Below, piece by piece: positions 32,824-44,000 of a DNA stretch of 64,000 nucleotides. The first letter of the stretch is position 1. The number at the start of each line of letters is the position of its first letter. Origin of the DNA: Asterias amurensis. Lineage: Eukaryota > Echinodermata > Asteroidea > Forcipulatida > Asteriidae. The stretch is taken from NCBI RefSeq assembly GCF_032118995.1, contig NC_092662.1, positions 4,278,001 through 4,342,000 on the forward strand, written 5' to 3'. Below the pieces are notes generated by a model, which saw only the letters and a program-made list of their open reading frames with translations, had not been told where the DNA came from and made no database searches. The position numbers were made by a program, and so were the translations under genes.

Positions 32824-35694
32824 ATGATAATGAGAGCAATCTTGACGCTTTTGAGTCTTGGAGTATTTGCCGTAATCTCAAAGGCCGGCGTCTCCTCACC
32901 ATGGAACGAAGAGCAGCGATGGATCTCGGAGAAGCTCGACCCCGCTCGGTACGACGTGGCAACGCGCCCGGTCAAGAATATCACAGATGCCGTCAATGTG
33001 ACAGTGGAAATGGTTGTGTTTAAAATCGTCGGACTCGTAAGTTTCTTACACGACTCGGAAAGGGTGGGAGATCTTTTCAGTTCTGATCCTATAGTCTTTG
33101 GTGATTCTGTCCTCGCTAAGTTGATGAACATCAAGATTGTGTGGGAACTTTTTCTTTCTTCCATTAATTGGTGCATCGTGTGTCTATTGCAAACTGTGTA
33201 AGATTTGAATTAACAATATTATGTAATTTCATGTGAGACACCCCAACCCCGTACATGTAAATTAACTGTTGTCATTGTCTCTGTATCTTTTGCAGGATTC
33301 GAAGACTCAACTATTAACGGCCGTAACTTTATCTAACATGGTATGCCTCTTTATGCATCCTCGTATACTTGATATGTTAAAACTATACTTTCAGCTTAAT
33401 GAAGTTGTTATCAAGTTTGATATGTTTGATTATTGTTTTTTAGGGTTGGGAAGATAAACGTCTTAGCTGGAACACAAGCGAGTACAGTGGGATGGAGTCC
33501 ATTGTCGTTCAAGCTAATAGGGTGTGGTATCCAAACGTCTTAATACTGAATGCGTAAGTTATTTTTTATTTATTTTTTTAAGCAAGGGCCCAATTCGCCT
33601 GAACATGTGACGGCACACTTTGAGCAAGTTCGGGTGTGCACAATGGTTAAATAAAGGTTGACCATTTTGACTCGAACCCAGGCTGGTAGACCATTTGGAA
33701 CCAGCCTCGAGCCCATGGTTTCTTCACTAGTCCCAACATCATGTTCCATTCTAACATGTGTTAAGCGCAGAGGGGAACCAGTGACACTTTGGCGAAAAGG
33801 TTGAAGGTTGACTAGACTAGCAAACGAGTCGTTCGGGTGAGTACGTCACTGCGCATGTGGTCTGTGGTCGACCACTGGTGGACTAAATGTGCGCACTCGA
33901 ACTTGCTCTTTGTGCCTCGTGAATTACGCCAGAGAGTTGCCTCTAGCCTAGGTCAATACCCGCCCATCTTCACCTCCACCTACATTCATGTGCAGATGAC
34001 CGAGAGTGCAGGTGCCAAATGTCACCTCGGACCAAACCACCTCCTGAACCAATCAAGACACTATGGGTGCGTTCGTTTAGCTTCCCTGGGTCTACCCCGC
34101 GGTGCTCACTCGGGTGAGCCCCTGACAAGAGCTAAACGAACGACCACTCACCGCTCTCGTAGAGTGACGTCGTTTACCTGGGGCCAGCCCCCAAGTGACC
34201 CACTCCACAAACAGGGCACTTGGGGCTGACCTGGGTGAGCCCCTGGGATGACGTAAAAAGCTATTCGAACGCACCGGGGCAGACCGGGGATGACCCAGGG
34301 AAGCTAAACGAACGCACCCAATATGGAAACCTTATTACGTCACTGCATGGTTATCCAATGAAATATCTGAGAAAGCGCACAAGAACAATAGGTTACCCTG
34401 ATAAGACTGCTGCCACCTAGCGTCCAAAAAGTCCCCCATTTCATGAAACTGTTACTACTACCAAGGATAAAATCGCTTATGACGGGAAACAAAATAAAGG
34501 TGGGCCTTGCATCCGTCACTGATGTTTATATATAAACGATTTTATAGAGACGCATGTGTTTGTCTATAACTCTTTCAGAATCGATGGGAAAACATTAATC
34601 CCAAGCGATACGGAGGTTCTGGTAACGAGTGAAGGTGAACTGTTTGTAAATTCCCAACAAACCCATGACACGCAATGCTTTCTCAAGCAGGAGCTATTCC
34701 CGTTTGATACCCAAGATTGTCTCCTTGTCCTCGGTACGAGAGGCGCCCCCAGTGACGTCATCGCTCTGACTGCGTCACAATATGTTCAGAGCCCAGAAAA
34801 CATCGGCTCGATCGCGAACTGGCAGCTTGAGAGTGTCTTGCCAACAGAGTGGTACTCGGTCGAGTGCATCAAACACCACAGTGCCTTAGATGGTGAGGTT
34901 CAGTGTCAACGGAGCTCCCAGATTGTGTTAGCTCTTTGCTTGCACAGGGTGCCGAAGTACTATATGTACACGATCATGGCACCCACCACAATCCTGACAG
35001 TGTTGGCATCAATTGTCTTCTGGCTGCCCCCGGAATGTGGCGAGAAGCTCTCGTTCGGCGTCTCGGTCTTCTTCGGATTCGTCATCTTCCAGTTGGTCCT
35101 GGAGGATGATTTGGCCGATGCGGGCAACAGCAAACCATCTATTCTGGTACGATACGAGTTGTGTAACTTTACGCTGACGGGTGTTTCTTTAATGGTGTCG
35201 GCATTCACCCTCATCCTGCGTAATAAAACCGACGATCACGATGCGGCGAAAGACCGACACGTCACATCAGAGGAGACTTTACAAAGGAATGGCGACGTGC
35301 CCAAGTCGCAGGATGACGAGGTAACTCGTTATACGTTACAGTCAGCGGTGAGTCATATTTCCACTCATTATATAATAATTCTCATGTTTGATAATTAGAG
35401 TTAATACTAGTATTACGAGTTACTCTTCCTAACTATGGATCAGCCTTAAAGATGTTAATATTCTGCAATATTGTAAAAAAATTATACAGCTTAATATTCT
35501 GCATATTTTGGTTCACTTGTTAAGGATATGTTTCTTTGTCTTTACAGAATAAGGTACATCGTAATTGGAAGCAGATAGCTGTTTATGTCGACCGAATCTC
35601 ATTTTTCCTGTTTTGGATTGCATACGCCGTGTTCTTGATCCCACTGATTGTTGAGGTAGCTTACGACACCGGGAAGTGTGAACGGTTCACTTAG
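32824..35694 (+). CDS. Cys-loop (nicotinic-type) receptor subunit, copy 2
   Basis: Exons 32824-33036, 33296-33340, 33444-33553, 34579-35347 and 35548-35694 give 427 residues. Every exon border and phase matches copy 1, 6.4 kb upstream. The ATG again lies one base after an acceptor AG. Features: signal peptide (ILTLLSLGVFAVISKA), RPVKNITD, WEDKRLSWN, Cys-loop C156-x13-C170 with FPFDTQ, M1 starting at YYMYTIMAPTTIL, GEK before M2, M2 reading LSFGVSVFFGFVIFQLVL with an acidic outer end (EDD), M3, a longer charged cytoplasmic loop than copy 1, and M4 in the last exon. Loop C reads WYSVECIKHH, one cysteine where nicotinic alpha subunits have two. First- and third-exon bases are almost the same as copy 1 while the large fourth exon differs much more. 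It may be a partner subunit in a heteromer; ligand and partner are unknown. A 54-bp tandem array begins 39 bases after the stop. Confidence 0.9.
34064..34320. mobile_element. Foldback MITE, family E, long form, in receptor copy 2 intron
   Basis: The outer ends match family E, but the interior holds an extra inverted block (GCTAAACGAACGACCACTC and GACGTAAAAAGCTATTCGAA). The same long form is at 50265-50545. Confidence 0.75.
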
Positions 35695-35732
35695 TGACGG
35701 TCTCCCCACCTTGGTCGTGGTCTTTATCACCG

Positions 35733-35948
35733 AGCCCCTTTCACACGAGAGCGATTTAGCAGAGTGTTCCTTGCTAAATTGTTCTTAGCCCCTTTCACAC
35801 GAGAGCAATTTAGCAGAGGGTTCCTTGCTAAATTGTTCTTAGCCCCTTTCACATGAGAGCAATTTAGCAGAGGGTTCCTTGCTAAATTGTTCTTAGCCCC
35901 TTTCACATGAGAGCAATTTAGCAAGGGTCCCTTGCTAAATAACTTGTA
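35733..35948. repeat. 54-bp tandem repeat, four units
   Basis: Units start at 35733, 35787, 35841 and 35895, each beginning AGCCCCTTTCACA. Each contains ATTTAGCA followed by TGCTAAAT, so every unit can form a small hairpin. It starts 39 bases after the copy 2 stop, inside the probable 3'UTR. Confidence 0.9.
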
Positions 35949-37376
35949 AAGCATGGTTGTAAATAGACCCTCCAAGTTCTTTTGCCAAATCTTGTCAAAC
36001 ATTATTCCGAGTATAGGGCCTACGGTTTTATGCGTATTTTTGAGTAATTGCCAACCGTGTTCAGTACTTTTAATCATTAGCATTTATGCTCTAACCAACT
36101 GGAAGATATAGAACAACGATGGATGGCCTCTTATACTGATCACTTCATTTAATTGTGATGAATCCAGATAATTTAAAATTGACATGAATCCTTTCCATTG
36201 AAATCTGCACCATATAATAGAATTGGTCTGTCACTAATTACAAATGCTGATTCGACTGGGTAGCAAGCCTATATCCATTAATGGTGCACTGATCTAACTG
36301 GGTAATTAAGGGACCCGGAGACGCTCATTATAGTATCCAATCTAAATGACAGGGCCGGGAAGTGCTTAGTCGAGGGGGAGGAGGGAGGGGGGGGGGGGGT
36401 AATGAACAAACACAACCCCTTCCGCCTGTGAGTAAAGAGTACTTTCTACATCAACCTCATATAAACCTCACTTCAATTTTTAAATTGTCTATAAATATGT
36501 TGCTCTTTTTGCCAAACATACAATTTCAATCATGTTAAAGGCTATATGTACATAAGTAGATGGAAATATCTGTATTTTATTCTGAAAAATAACTTTGATT
36601 ATCATAACTTGTTCAAAAAATTCATGAATCATCTTTTGTTTATCATATTTTTTTGTATCTGGTTTAAAACCATGGCAACTTTAGTTAATAAAGTAGTATC
36701 AATGTATTTATTTGCAAACGAAATCACTGCTGTCAGATCAATTTGAATGCGTCTTTTACCAGCATTTTTAAGCAAAAATTAAACTGAACGTTTTTATGAT
36801 GTGTTTTTTGTAAGGAGGGCCTTCAATGATTTTTAGGCAGTTTGTTTGGATATTTTAAAACGTTTAAACCAATAGGGCCTCCTGTTGAATATAACCCCCT
36901 GTAATATATACACAGTAAACTTTATCATTAATTTTACTTTACCCTTCATTTACCACGTTTGCGTGTATCGCCAAGAGACTATATCAGAGCCTTCTGTCGG
37001 TAGCCATGGTAATTAATCATAGCCTATAATTGAGTTCTTAAATAAATTACGGCAGATGATAGGAAGGGGACCTTCGCTTTAATTGAACTCAAAAACTACC
37101 GCTCATTATGAATATCAGATTGATTTGCTCAGTGTTTAGACTTTTGTTTAAAAAAATAGATACTTAAATATTGCACAACAGTTAAAGGTCTATTATGCTT
37201 ATTGTTAAAAGAATTCGAATAAAAGTGGTCAAGCAAAACAGACAAATCAACAACAAAACCAAAAGCAAATATAATTGCATTTTTTTTTAATAGAGGGGGT
37301 CAAATTTGTGTCCCTGTGACAACCCTCAACGCTCCTATACTTGGGGCAGTCAGGTTGCCTCAGTGCATTTCACCTC

Positions 37377-37589
37377 TATGGACCGTTCCGGCTTTCCACT
37401 AAGCTCCACCCACCGCGCACGTGAGCAAGACACGTGTACGAGCAGTCCCAATGACATTCTGCACGATTCTGCCGCGCGTGCCAAATATACGCGCACGCAA
37501 GATCGAGTTTGTCCGACCACAATCATTGCTGTGATTGGTCAAATGGGTGAACGCGCACAGTTTGATTGAAAGGCCGGATCGGTCCATTG
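37377..37589. mobile_element. MITE family C
   Basis: ATGGACCGTTCCGGCTTTCC at the left and CCGGATCGGTCCATTG at the right. Over 90 percent like 22322-22538 by eye. Confidence 0.8.
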
Positions 37590-37938
37590 AGACCCCAGTT
37601 CGATTCCTGGACCGGAGCCTTGTATGTGGATTGGGTTTCGCCGTCACTGCCTGACTGCGTGGGTTTTCCATATCGAAGTTCCCTACCACGAATCAAACTG
37701 AAATGACTTCTCTATAAAAAAAAAGTTGGTGTGATGTTTCCATTTGGGATGCTTCGATGAATATATAATTCAGATTCAGAACTAGCCCTACATAGGACTC
37801 TTCCTCTGTACACATAATACGAAAGTGTAAGGCCGCCAGGGCTAATTCAGAACGGGCTATTTTCTTCTTGTACAGAGGTAACCACTTACTAAAGTCATCT
37901 AAAGAATTCCGGAGATTCCACGCACACAATGAAAACTA

Positions 37939-38065
37939 TGGGTGAGTTCGTTTAGCTTCCCTGGGTCGGCCCCGGTGTTTGGCGTAATTATCTGCAAACG
38001 TTTGTCCTGGAAAAAAAACACGCCACACACCGCGGTCGACCCAGGGAAGTTAAACGAACGCACCC
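37939..38065. mobile_element. Foldback MITE, family E
   Basis: TGGGTGAGTTCGTTTAGCTT at the left and AAACGAACGCACCCA at the right; shorter centre than other copies. Confidence 0.75.
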
Positions 38066-38399
38066 AGTGTAGTGTGTGGTGGGGTTGGGAGAGGGGGGGG
38101 GGGGTACCGGGTACCACCATGCCTCATGTCGAGCGCCAGTGGTATAATGCTATACACAGATGAACAGGTACCAGTCAAAGCCCGTCACACCACCAAGGAG
38201 GGTACTTCTGCTGCATGCTGGTGATAAGTTGGTTGATACTCTCGTTAAGAAAACCCACGGGGTTGATTATTTCCGAAAGTAGCGCTTCGGTTTGTGAGCG
38301 GGCTGACGTAGGAAATCCAAGAATGAAAGGTAAGCCATGTCGTTTTCATTTCAGGTTTCGTTAATAAAGTACTATCATACCATTTATTGCTCATGCATT

Positions 38400-38590
38400 C
38401 ACTAGGGCCAGGTTGGTTTAACTTGGTGTCTTGCCACGCCTTCCACCTCCGGGACCCCGGTTCAAATCCCATCGAAAAGGCACTAGGTTTGGTTCTCTGT
38501 CCCTACTTTTGACTGCGTGGGGTTTCCCTGAATATCTTATAGGGTTTTCCTCCAACATCTAAAACCAAAACATTCTTCATAGTCTTCTCT
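38400..38590 (+). repeat. tRNA-derived SINE, family S3
   Basis: TCCGGGACCCCGGTTCAAAT (B-box), then TTTTGACTGCGTGGGGTTTC. A shorter relative at 37590-37690 has CCAGTTCGATTCCTGG and GACTGCGTGGGTTTTCC. Confidence 0.5.
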
Positions 38591-38658
38591 TTTCTCGTTG
38601 GCTCTAATTGGATCGTTGGGAATATTTCCAGACCCAGGTTGGTCGGTATCACCTTGTC

Positions 38659-38835
38659 CTGGGGTCTATTTCAAAAAGGTAGTCCTAACTTAGGACTAGT
38701 CCTAAGCAATGCTAAGAGATTAGACTGGTCCTAAGTTAGGACCAGTAACTCATCCTAACTTAGGACTGGTCCTATCTCTTAGCATTGCCTAGGACTAGCC
38801 CTAAGTTAGGACTACCATTGTGAAATCCACCCCAG
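38659..38835. mobile_element. Foldback MITE with CTGGGG ends
   Basis: CTGGGGTCTATTTCA at the left, TGAAATCCACCCCAG at the right. The interior is a series of AACTTAGGACTAGTCCTAAG palindromes. A fragment with the same TTAGGACTAG unit is at 22735-22795. Confidence 0.75.
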
Positions 38836-39085
38836 GTGCTGAAGGCTGTGACAAGAATTATCATAGATTTACATGTATCTTTACTCATAGCCCTATATCA
38901 CAGACTCCTTTCGTTCGTACACAAGCATTCTATTTGAGAAGTTGATAAATAGCGTAAAACCGTTCAGAGGTTTAGAAGAATAAACATTATATGTAGTAGG
39001 TAGTAGGATTTTTTGTGAAATTTTCTCAAAATACGGGGAGAAATGGACGGCTCCGTTGGGGGCTGTCTTTACTCCAGCTTTCGTT

Positions 39086-39240
39086 TGTACAAGTTTTAAA
39101 TCGGGTAGTTGGTCCACTGCTCTAGATGCAAATGTCGCGTGTTCGAATACCACCCGAATAATATGCCTGTGATTGTTTTTCCACAGAATTCGGGAAAGTA
39201 CTGAGTTTACATTGGTGCAAATTTAACATCTTCTATCAAA
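39086..39240 (+). repeat. tRNA-derived SINE, family S1
   Basis: GTGTTCGAATACCACCCGAA (B-box), ATTCGGGAAAGTACTGAGTT, and GCAAATTTAACATCTTC at the end. Confidence 0.55.
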
Positions 39241-39799
39241 ACCATTCCCAAAGTTGTGACATTGTACTTCATCAAATTAGAGTCTAAACAAACTGACAGA
39301 TGGTAGAAAGGTTCGTGTATGACGTTTAGCTTGTATAATTATCACTTCACTTGTGATGAATGAAGGTAAACGGTTATTCACAGATTCGTCTATTAAACAG
39401 CATGGACCTTGTACTCTACAGTCAACATATTATATACTTCATAGAAACGTAATGAATACCCCCACCCCGAGTGTCATACAAATAACTGGTTATTATAAAC
39501 CTGCTTTGTTTAAAATTGATGCCACACTAATTAAACCATTCCCCAAGGCCCCAAATACAGGTCAAGTCTGCCTGATTAAAATACCATTGTAGGATTTGAG
39601 GCATTGTTACTAGGGTAGCTGCTCTGTGACATGATATATGCCATACTGAAATGACAGGGCTCAATTTCACACATCTGAGCAACAAAATTGTGTTCACCAG
39701 AATCAAGTTATCAGCCGAAATTATAATGGAACATGTAGCATCTGTTCTGTGACTCGTATCTGAGCATTTTTTCTTCAATTGTTCAGCAATATTTGCGGT

Positions 39800-39979
39800 T
39801 TAAAGGCACTGGACACCATTGACAATTACTCAAATAATTGTTAGCATAAAAACTTACTTGGTATCGAGCAATGGAGCTGTTGATAGCATATAAAACTTTG
39901 TGATTTTATGCATATGTTGAAATACACCAGGTGAGAAGACTGGTCTTTGACAAATACCAATAGTGTCCAATGCATTTGA
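39800..39979 (-). mobile_element. MITE family A, internally deleted
   Basis: Both ends are present (TTAAAGGCACTGGACACCAT and AATAGTGTCCAATGCA) but only 180 bases long, with the central palindrome region missing. Confidence 0.75.
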
Positions 39980-40239
39980 GTAAACAAAAATAATGACAAG
40001 AGTTAAAAGTATAAGTAATTGTTGTCTTCAGCGTTTCTTTAATATTTTATTCATGATATTTCATACAATCATCTGTTTAAAACGATAGTTATAGCTGGTT
40101 TAAAACCATAGTAGTAATACTTAACATGTAGCACGTTTGAGTAACTAATCTGTTTTTTTACTCTGGGAGTAATAAACGGAGCGTCTTTGAGCCTCTTTGT
40201 TTTGTACATGAATCACAGCCTACAAGCTTTTGCCTTAAT

Positions 40240-40328
40240 GGGTCATGCCTCCATACAATTTCAGTTTTGTAAAATCAAGTTGTTGATATGTTTGTATGAA
40301 AATAAATGTTGATTGATTAATTGATTAT
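40240..40328 (+). repeat. LINE-like 3' tail
   Basis: GAAAATAAATGTTGATTGAT followed by TTAATTGATT. The same AATAAATG plus TTGA-repeat ending appears near 2612-2645, as at the 3' ends of non-LTR elements. Confidence 0.35.
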
Positions 40329-41063
40329 CTTTTTTTGAAATGAAAATTGAGTGACAAGACAAAAAGAGAAAATAAGAATGTTCAAGTCTCAAGTTGTCAC
40401 ACCAAGAAGTTGCCAAGTGCATTTCAATGTGGCAGTGGAATTTGGTGGATTTCAAAATTTCTGTCTGGAAATCATTTTACCTGGCAAATTAGAGACACTA
40501 GGTGGCAGCAGAAGAGCCAGGATCCTTATTGTTTACAAAGTTCTGTGCATGCATATATTTCTGAGATTTATCTGGTTAGTCCACTAGTCTGTAAATTTTC
40601 CCTCTAGTCTGTAGCTGGTCGACAGTGTCTTTGTACTGTGTTGTTTTACTCTTTTCTTCAGAGCCTTGTATTCTTTGGCAATTGGCGCTTTATATATACA
40701 GTTATGATTATTAGTCCACTGCCACCAAGGCAAAAAAAACAGGAACATTTATCAGTGTCTTATAAGAGGAATTGAGCTTTTTTAAGCAAATAATTAAAAC
40801 TTCTTTACTAACCATAGAAATCAGATGCAATCATACAGCATTTGATTACATGTTAATCTGCTAAGCGATATTAATGTGTGGCAAGCACCTTTATGTGTAA
40901 AGGAAATGTCTATTTTAAAATCTCTGCACCAACTTTTACTCCTCTTACTTGAAATTACAGACCAATCACATCTTAGCTTACAAACCGATCCTTCTGACTT
41001 GCTGAGATGGAAAGAAGCAGCTCCCTGATTGGCTGTAAGTCTGTGTGTCATCTTGTGATTGGT

Positions 41064-44000
41064 TCATTCTTGTTTTATGAGAAGATATGAAACTCCAGCT
41101 GCCAGAAGAGCACCTGCTGCCCCAATTGCTGCACCTACAACAACATCAACAAAAGCAACCATTGTTTTTACAATCCACTTGGTAAGATAACTAAGTATAT
41201 AATCTTGTTCACAACTTTCAAAATGTTACACATACATGTATTGTGTGGTAAGAAGTTACTGGGAAAAAAGTTTAATGGCAATCATTTTGACCATAGCAGA
41301 GTCTTGAATAATAATACTAGGTTCTTATCTAGCACTTTATCAAAGCGCTCAGTATTTTTTCCTACAAGGTATCTGGAGCTAGGTTTTGAAGATTGAGACC
41401 TATTCTTTTACAGAACCATGTAATGGTTTACAAGGAGCTGTAGCACGTTCCTGCCAATTAAACCAGGTACAACGGAACGAACCCCTTCTATTTTTCAGTA
41501 AGTGCACTGGGTTCTTTAACATGCTTTACACAACATACAGGACCAACGGCTTTACGTCCCATCCGAATGACAAAGCATCATGGTTAAGTGTCTTGCTTAA
41601 GGACACATGTGCTATGATTGGGACTCGAACCCACACTCTGCTGATCAGAAACACCAGAGTTTGAATACGGGGCTCATAACCGCTAGGCCATGACACACCA
41701 AACGACATTGTTACTTAAACCACTTCATCTAGGTACTTTCACTTACCTAGGTATTGAACAGGTCTTCGTTTGACCTCTTGACCTTCCTCCCTCTCTGCTC
41801 CTGGCGGCGAGAAAGAACTTTTCTCTGAAGCTTCCATGTCACCATCATCTTCAGAAAATAGATACAAATTTGTATTGTTGAAATTTACACAAAACTGGTA
41901 TTTGTAAACAGGCTGGTAGATACGTGCGCTTTATAAGACTTTGATATATTATTATTATTATTATTATAACGCTTCTTTTATTTATCAGTTAACTCTTTCA
42001 GTTGCCACTTTGTTTAGCCTTTGGAACCAAAAGTGCTCAGGTTTTTTTTAAGTGTTAGCAATTCTGTATAATATGGGTTTTTTTGAAGTCTTTCTCACAT
42101 GACAAACAAATTTCTTGCTGATTTGTGTTGACTTAATTTATCCCAACGTCAAAATGTACTTTCATGTCTTATTATTATTATTATGCATTGCGCACTATGT
42201 GTTCAACAAAACGGACATACTATGGAATTCTGGCCTACCCCTCAAAATAAAGAATCTTGTAATTCTTGTTACCTGGGACTTTCTCAGCGTCGAGTTCCAG
42301 TTCTTCCTCAGTGATCTGAAGATTGAGTAGTTCGTTTATCCGATCTAGCGAGTCTTGAGCAACCTCATCCCGGAAGGCGTAGTCGCACACGCTGATGTGA
42401 GTAGTGGGCAACTTGGCGAAGACTCGTTTGGGTGTGGCTATGGTAGCCGGTGGATCTGTGTTAAAACAAGATTGACAGGAATAGTAAGGTTGACTTTGGA
42501 AAATGATTTGCACGGGAGTAGTGATAGCAAGTGGCAAGTTGACCAGTTCAATTTAGACGTCAACATTTGTTCTATTTTTTTTAAAATGGAAGATCGCCTA
42601 ACAACACAAGGCTGAACTAGACCCCTAATCACAACAACATGCAGAACTCTTGTGCAACGGAAAAACAGCGGGCTTTCCTTATAAACTGGAGTTCAAGTTT
42701 CTGTGCATGTTGGTTGTGATCATGTCAACAGGCCACATGTAGGGAAATACGGTAGCCAATTGTATGTTTACAGGCAACAGTTTCACAGCATCCTTAGCGT
42801 TTTATGTTTAACTCCGAGATGCAATTTTAATACGCTATTGTTTTCCTGAAACATCACAAATACACAATCTGGGACACTGAAAAAAAAGCCTTTCATTGAA
42901 AGGAATTTTCAAAGGATTTCAAAAGATTTTTCCAGAGGAAATGTTTAGAAGAGACAATGAAAACAATACACACTTCCTTCTTACCAGTTTCTACTTCTTT
43001 AACTTCTTCTTCCGAACTGCTTTGTCTCAGCTCATCCGATAGCAGCTCTAGTCTTGCTTGTAAGCTACGGATGACGTCTTCTTTCACAGCCTAAAGTTTT
43101 TAAAGAAAATTAGAGTTAGTGGCTGCAAACTGCCTACTAACCAAATAATGACCTCTGGAATAAATGCAAACAATGAATTAATGGCCTCCCAGGGGTTGCC
43201 CTTAACTTTTTTTTCAACTGGCCAGCAGGACCAGTTGGCTTGATCTTTCACTGGTCCGCCAGGTTTTTGACTGGTCCGTCAATTTTTTATGCTTTTTTTT
43301 TTTAAACTAATAGTATTCTGTTGTATACCAACTGCTCGATTTTCGATCGTCGCTATTTCAAAATTCAACATGATTTGCAACGTCAACTTAACTGCACTGG
43401 AAGCCATACTTTATTTATGTGTACCAAGTTATTGTGTTCGTAAAGGATAATTAATTTGAGAGTATTTTTTCTTTAAAAATGTAATAACAATAGCGTTATT
43501 AAAATTAATTTAAAAACAGGTCAAATTATTTGTCAGAGCAAAATGATCTTTATTTAGGTAGTTTTTTCTTTAGTCCACGGTTTATTGTAATGCACTCATC
43601 ATAAAAGTATTCCTAAGTAAGAAGAACTTTTTTATGAAGAAAAAAAAAATAGTGTTTTTACTATAAAAACACCCCAAAAAACACTTTAAAACCGACTGTT
43701 AAAATATCATTAACTTTTTATGTACTGCCTTCAAATCTACTGTGGGGGAGGGTTACGTGCGATCGCTCAAGTTATTTTATCATGTATAAACATTGCCTAT
43801 TGTTGTAGTTTTAATAAGTATTCATAAACATAATACATCGTACCGAAGTTCCCAAAATCTTCCCACTTTCGTCCAGAAAAACCCCCAACAAAAAGTAGAC
43901 ATCAAAAAAGTCCATGAAGAAGCATACGAGTTTGACGGTATTTTTTTCAATTATGTGTATGGAATGGTCGGTGCCGGCGTCTGTTTTGTGAACAAAATTG

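Larger units (their letters stand above)
35949..41063. other. Intergenic between receptor copy 2 and ODR4
   Basis: No gene recognised. It contains MITE C (37377-37589), family E foldback (37939-38065), SINE sequence (37590-37690, 38400-38590), a hAT-like foldback (38659-38835), SINE S1 (39086-39240), a short family A MITE (39800-39979) and a LINE-like tail (about 40240-40328). Part is the 3'UTR of ODR4 and of receptor copy 2. Confidence 0.5.

Noticed and set aside
35727-36083. 118-residue minus frame with repeated LLNCSHVKGAKNNLARN units
   Set aside because: Direct translation of the 54-bp tandem array; not a coding gene.
41064-41170. Longer last ODR4 exon beginning WIVKTMVAFVDVV
   Set aside because: The phase from the previous exon does not fit; the acceptor TTGTTGTAG ending at 41135 restores the frame and the C-terminal membrane segment.
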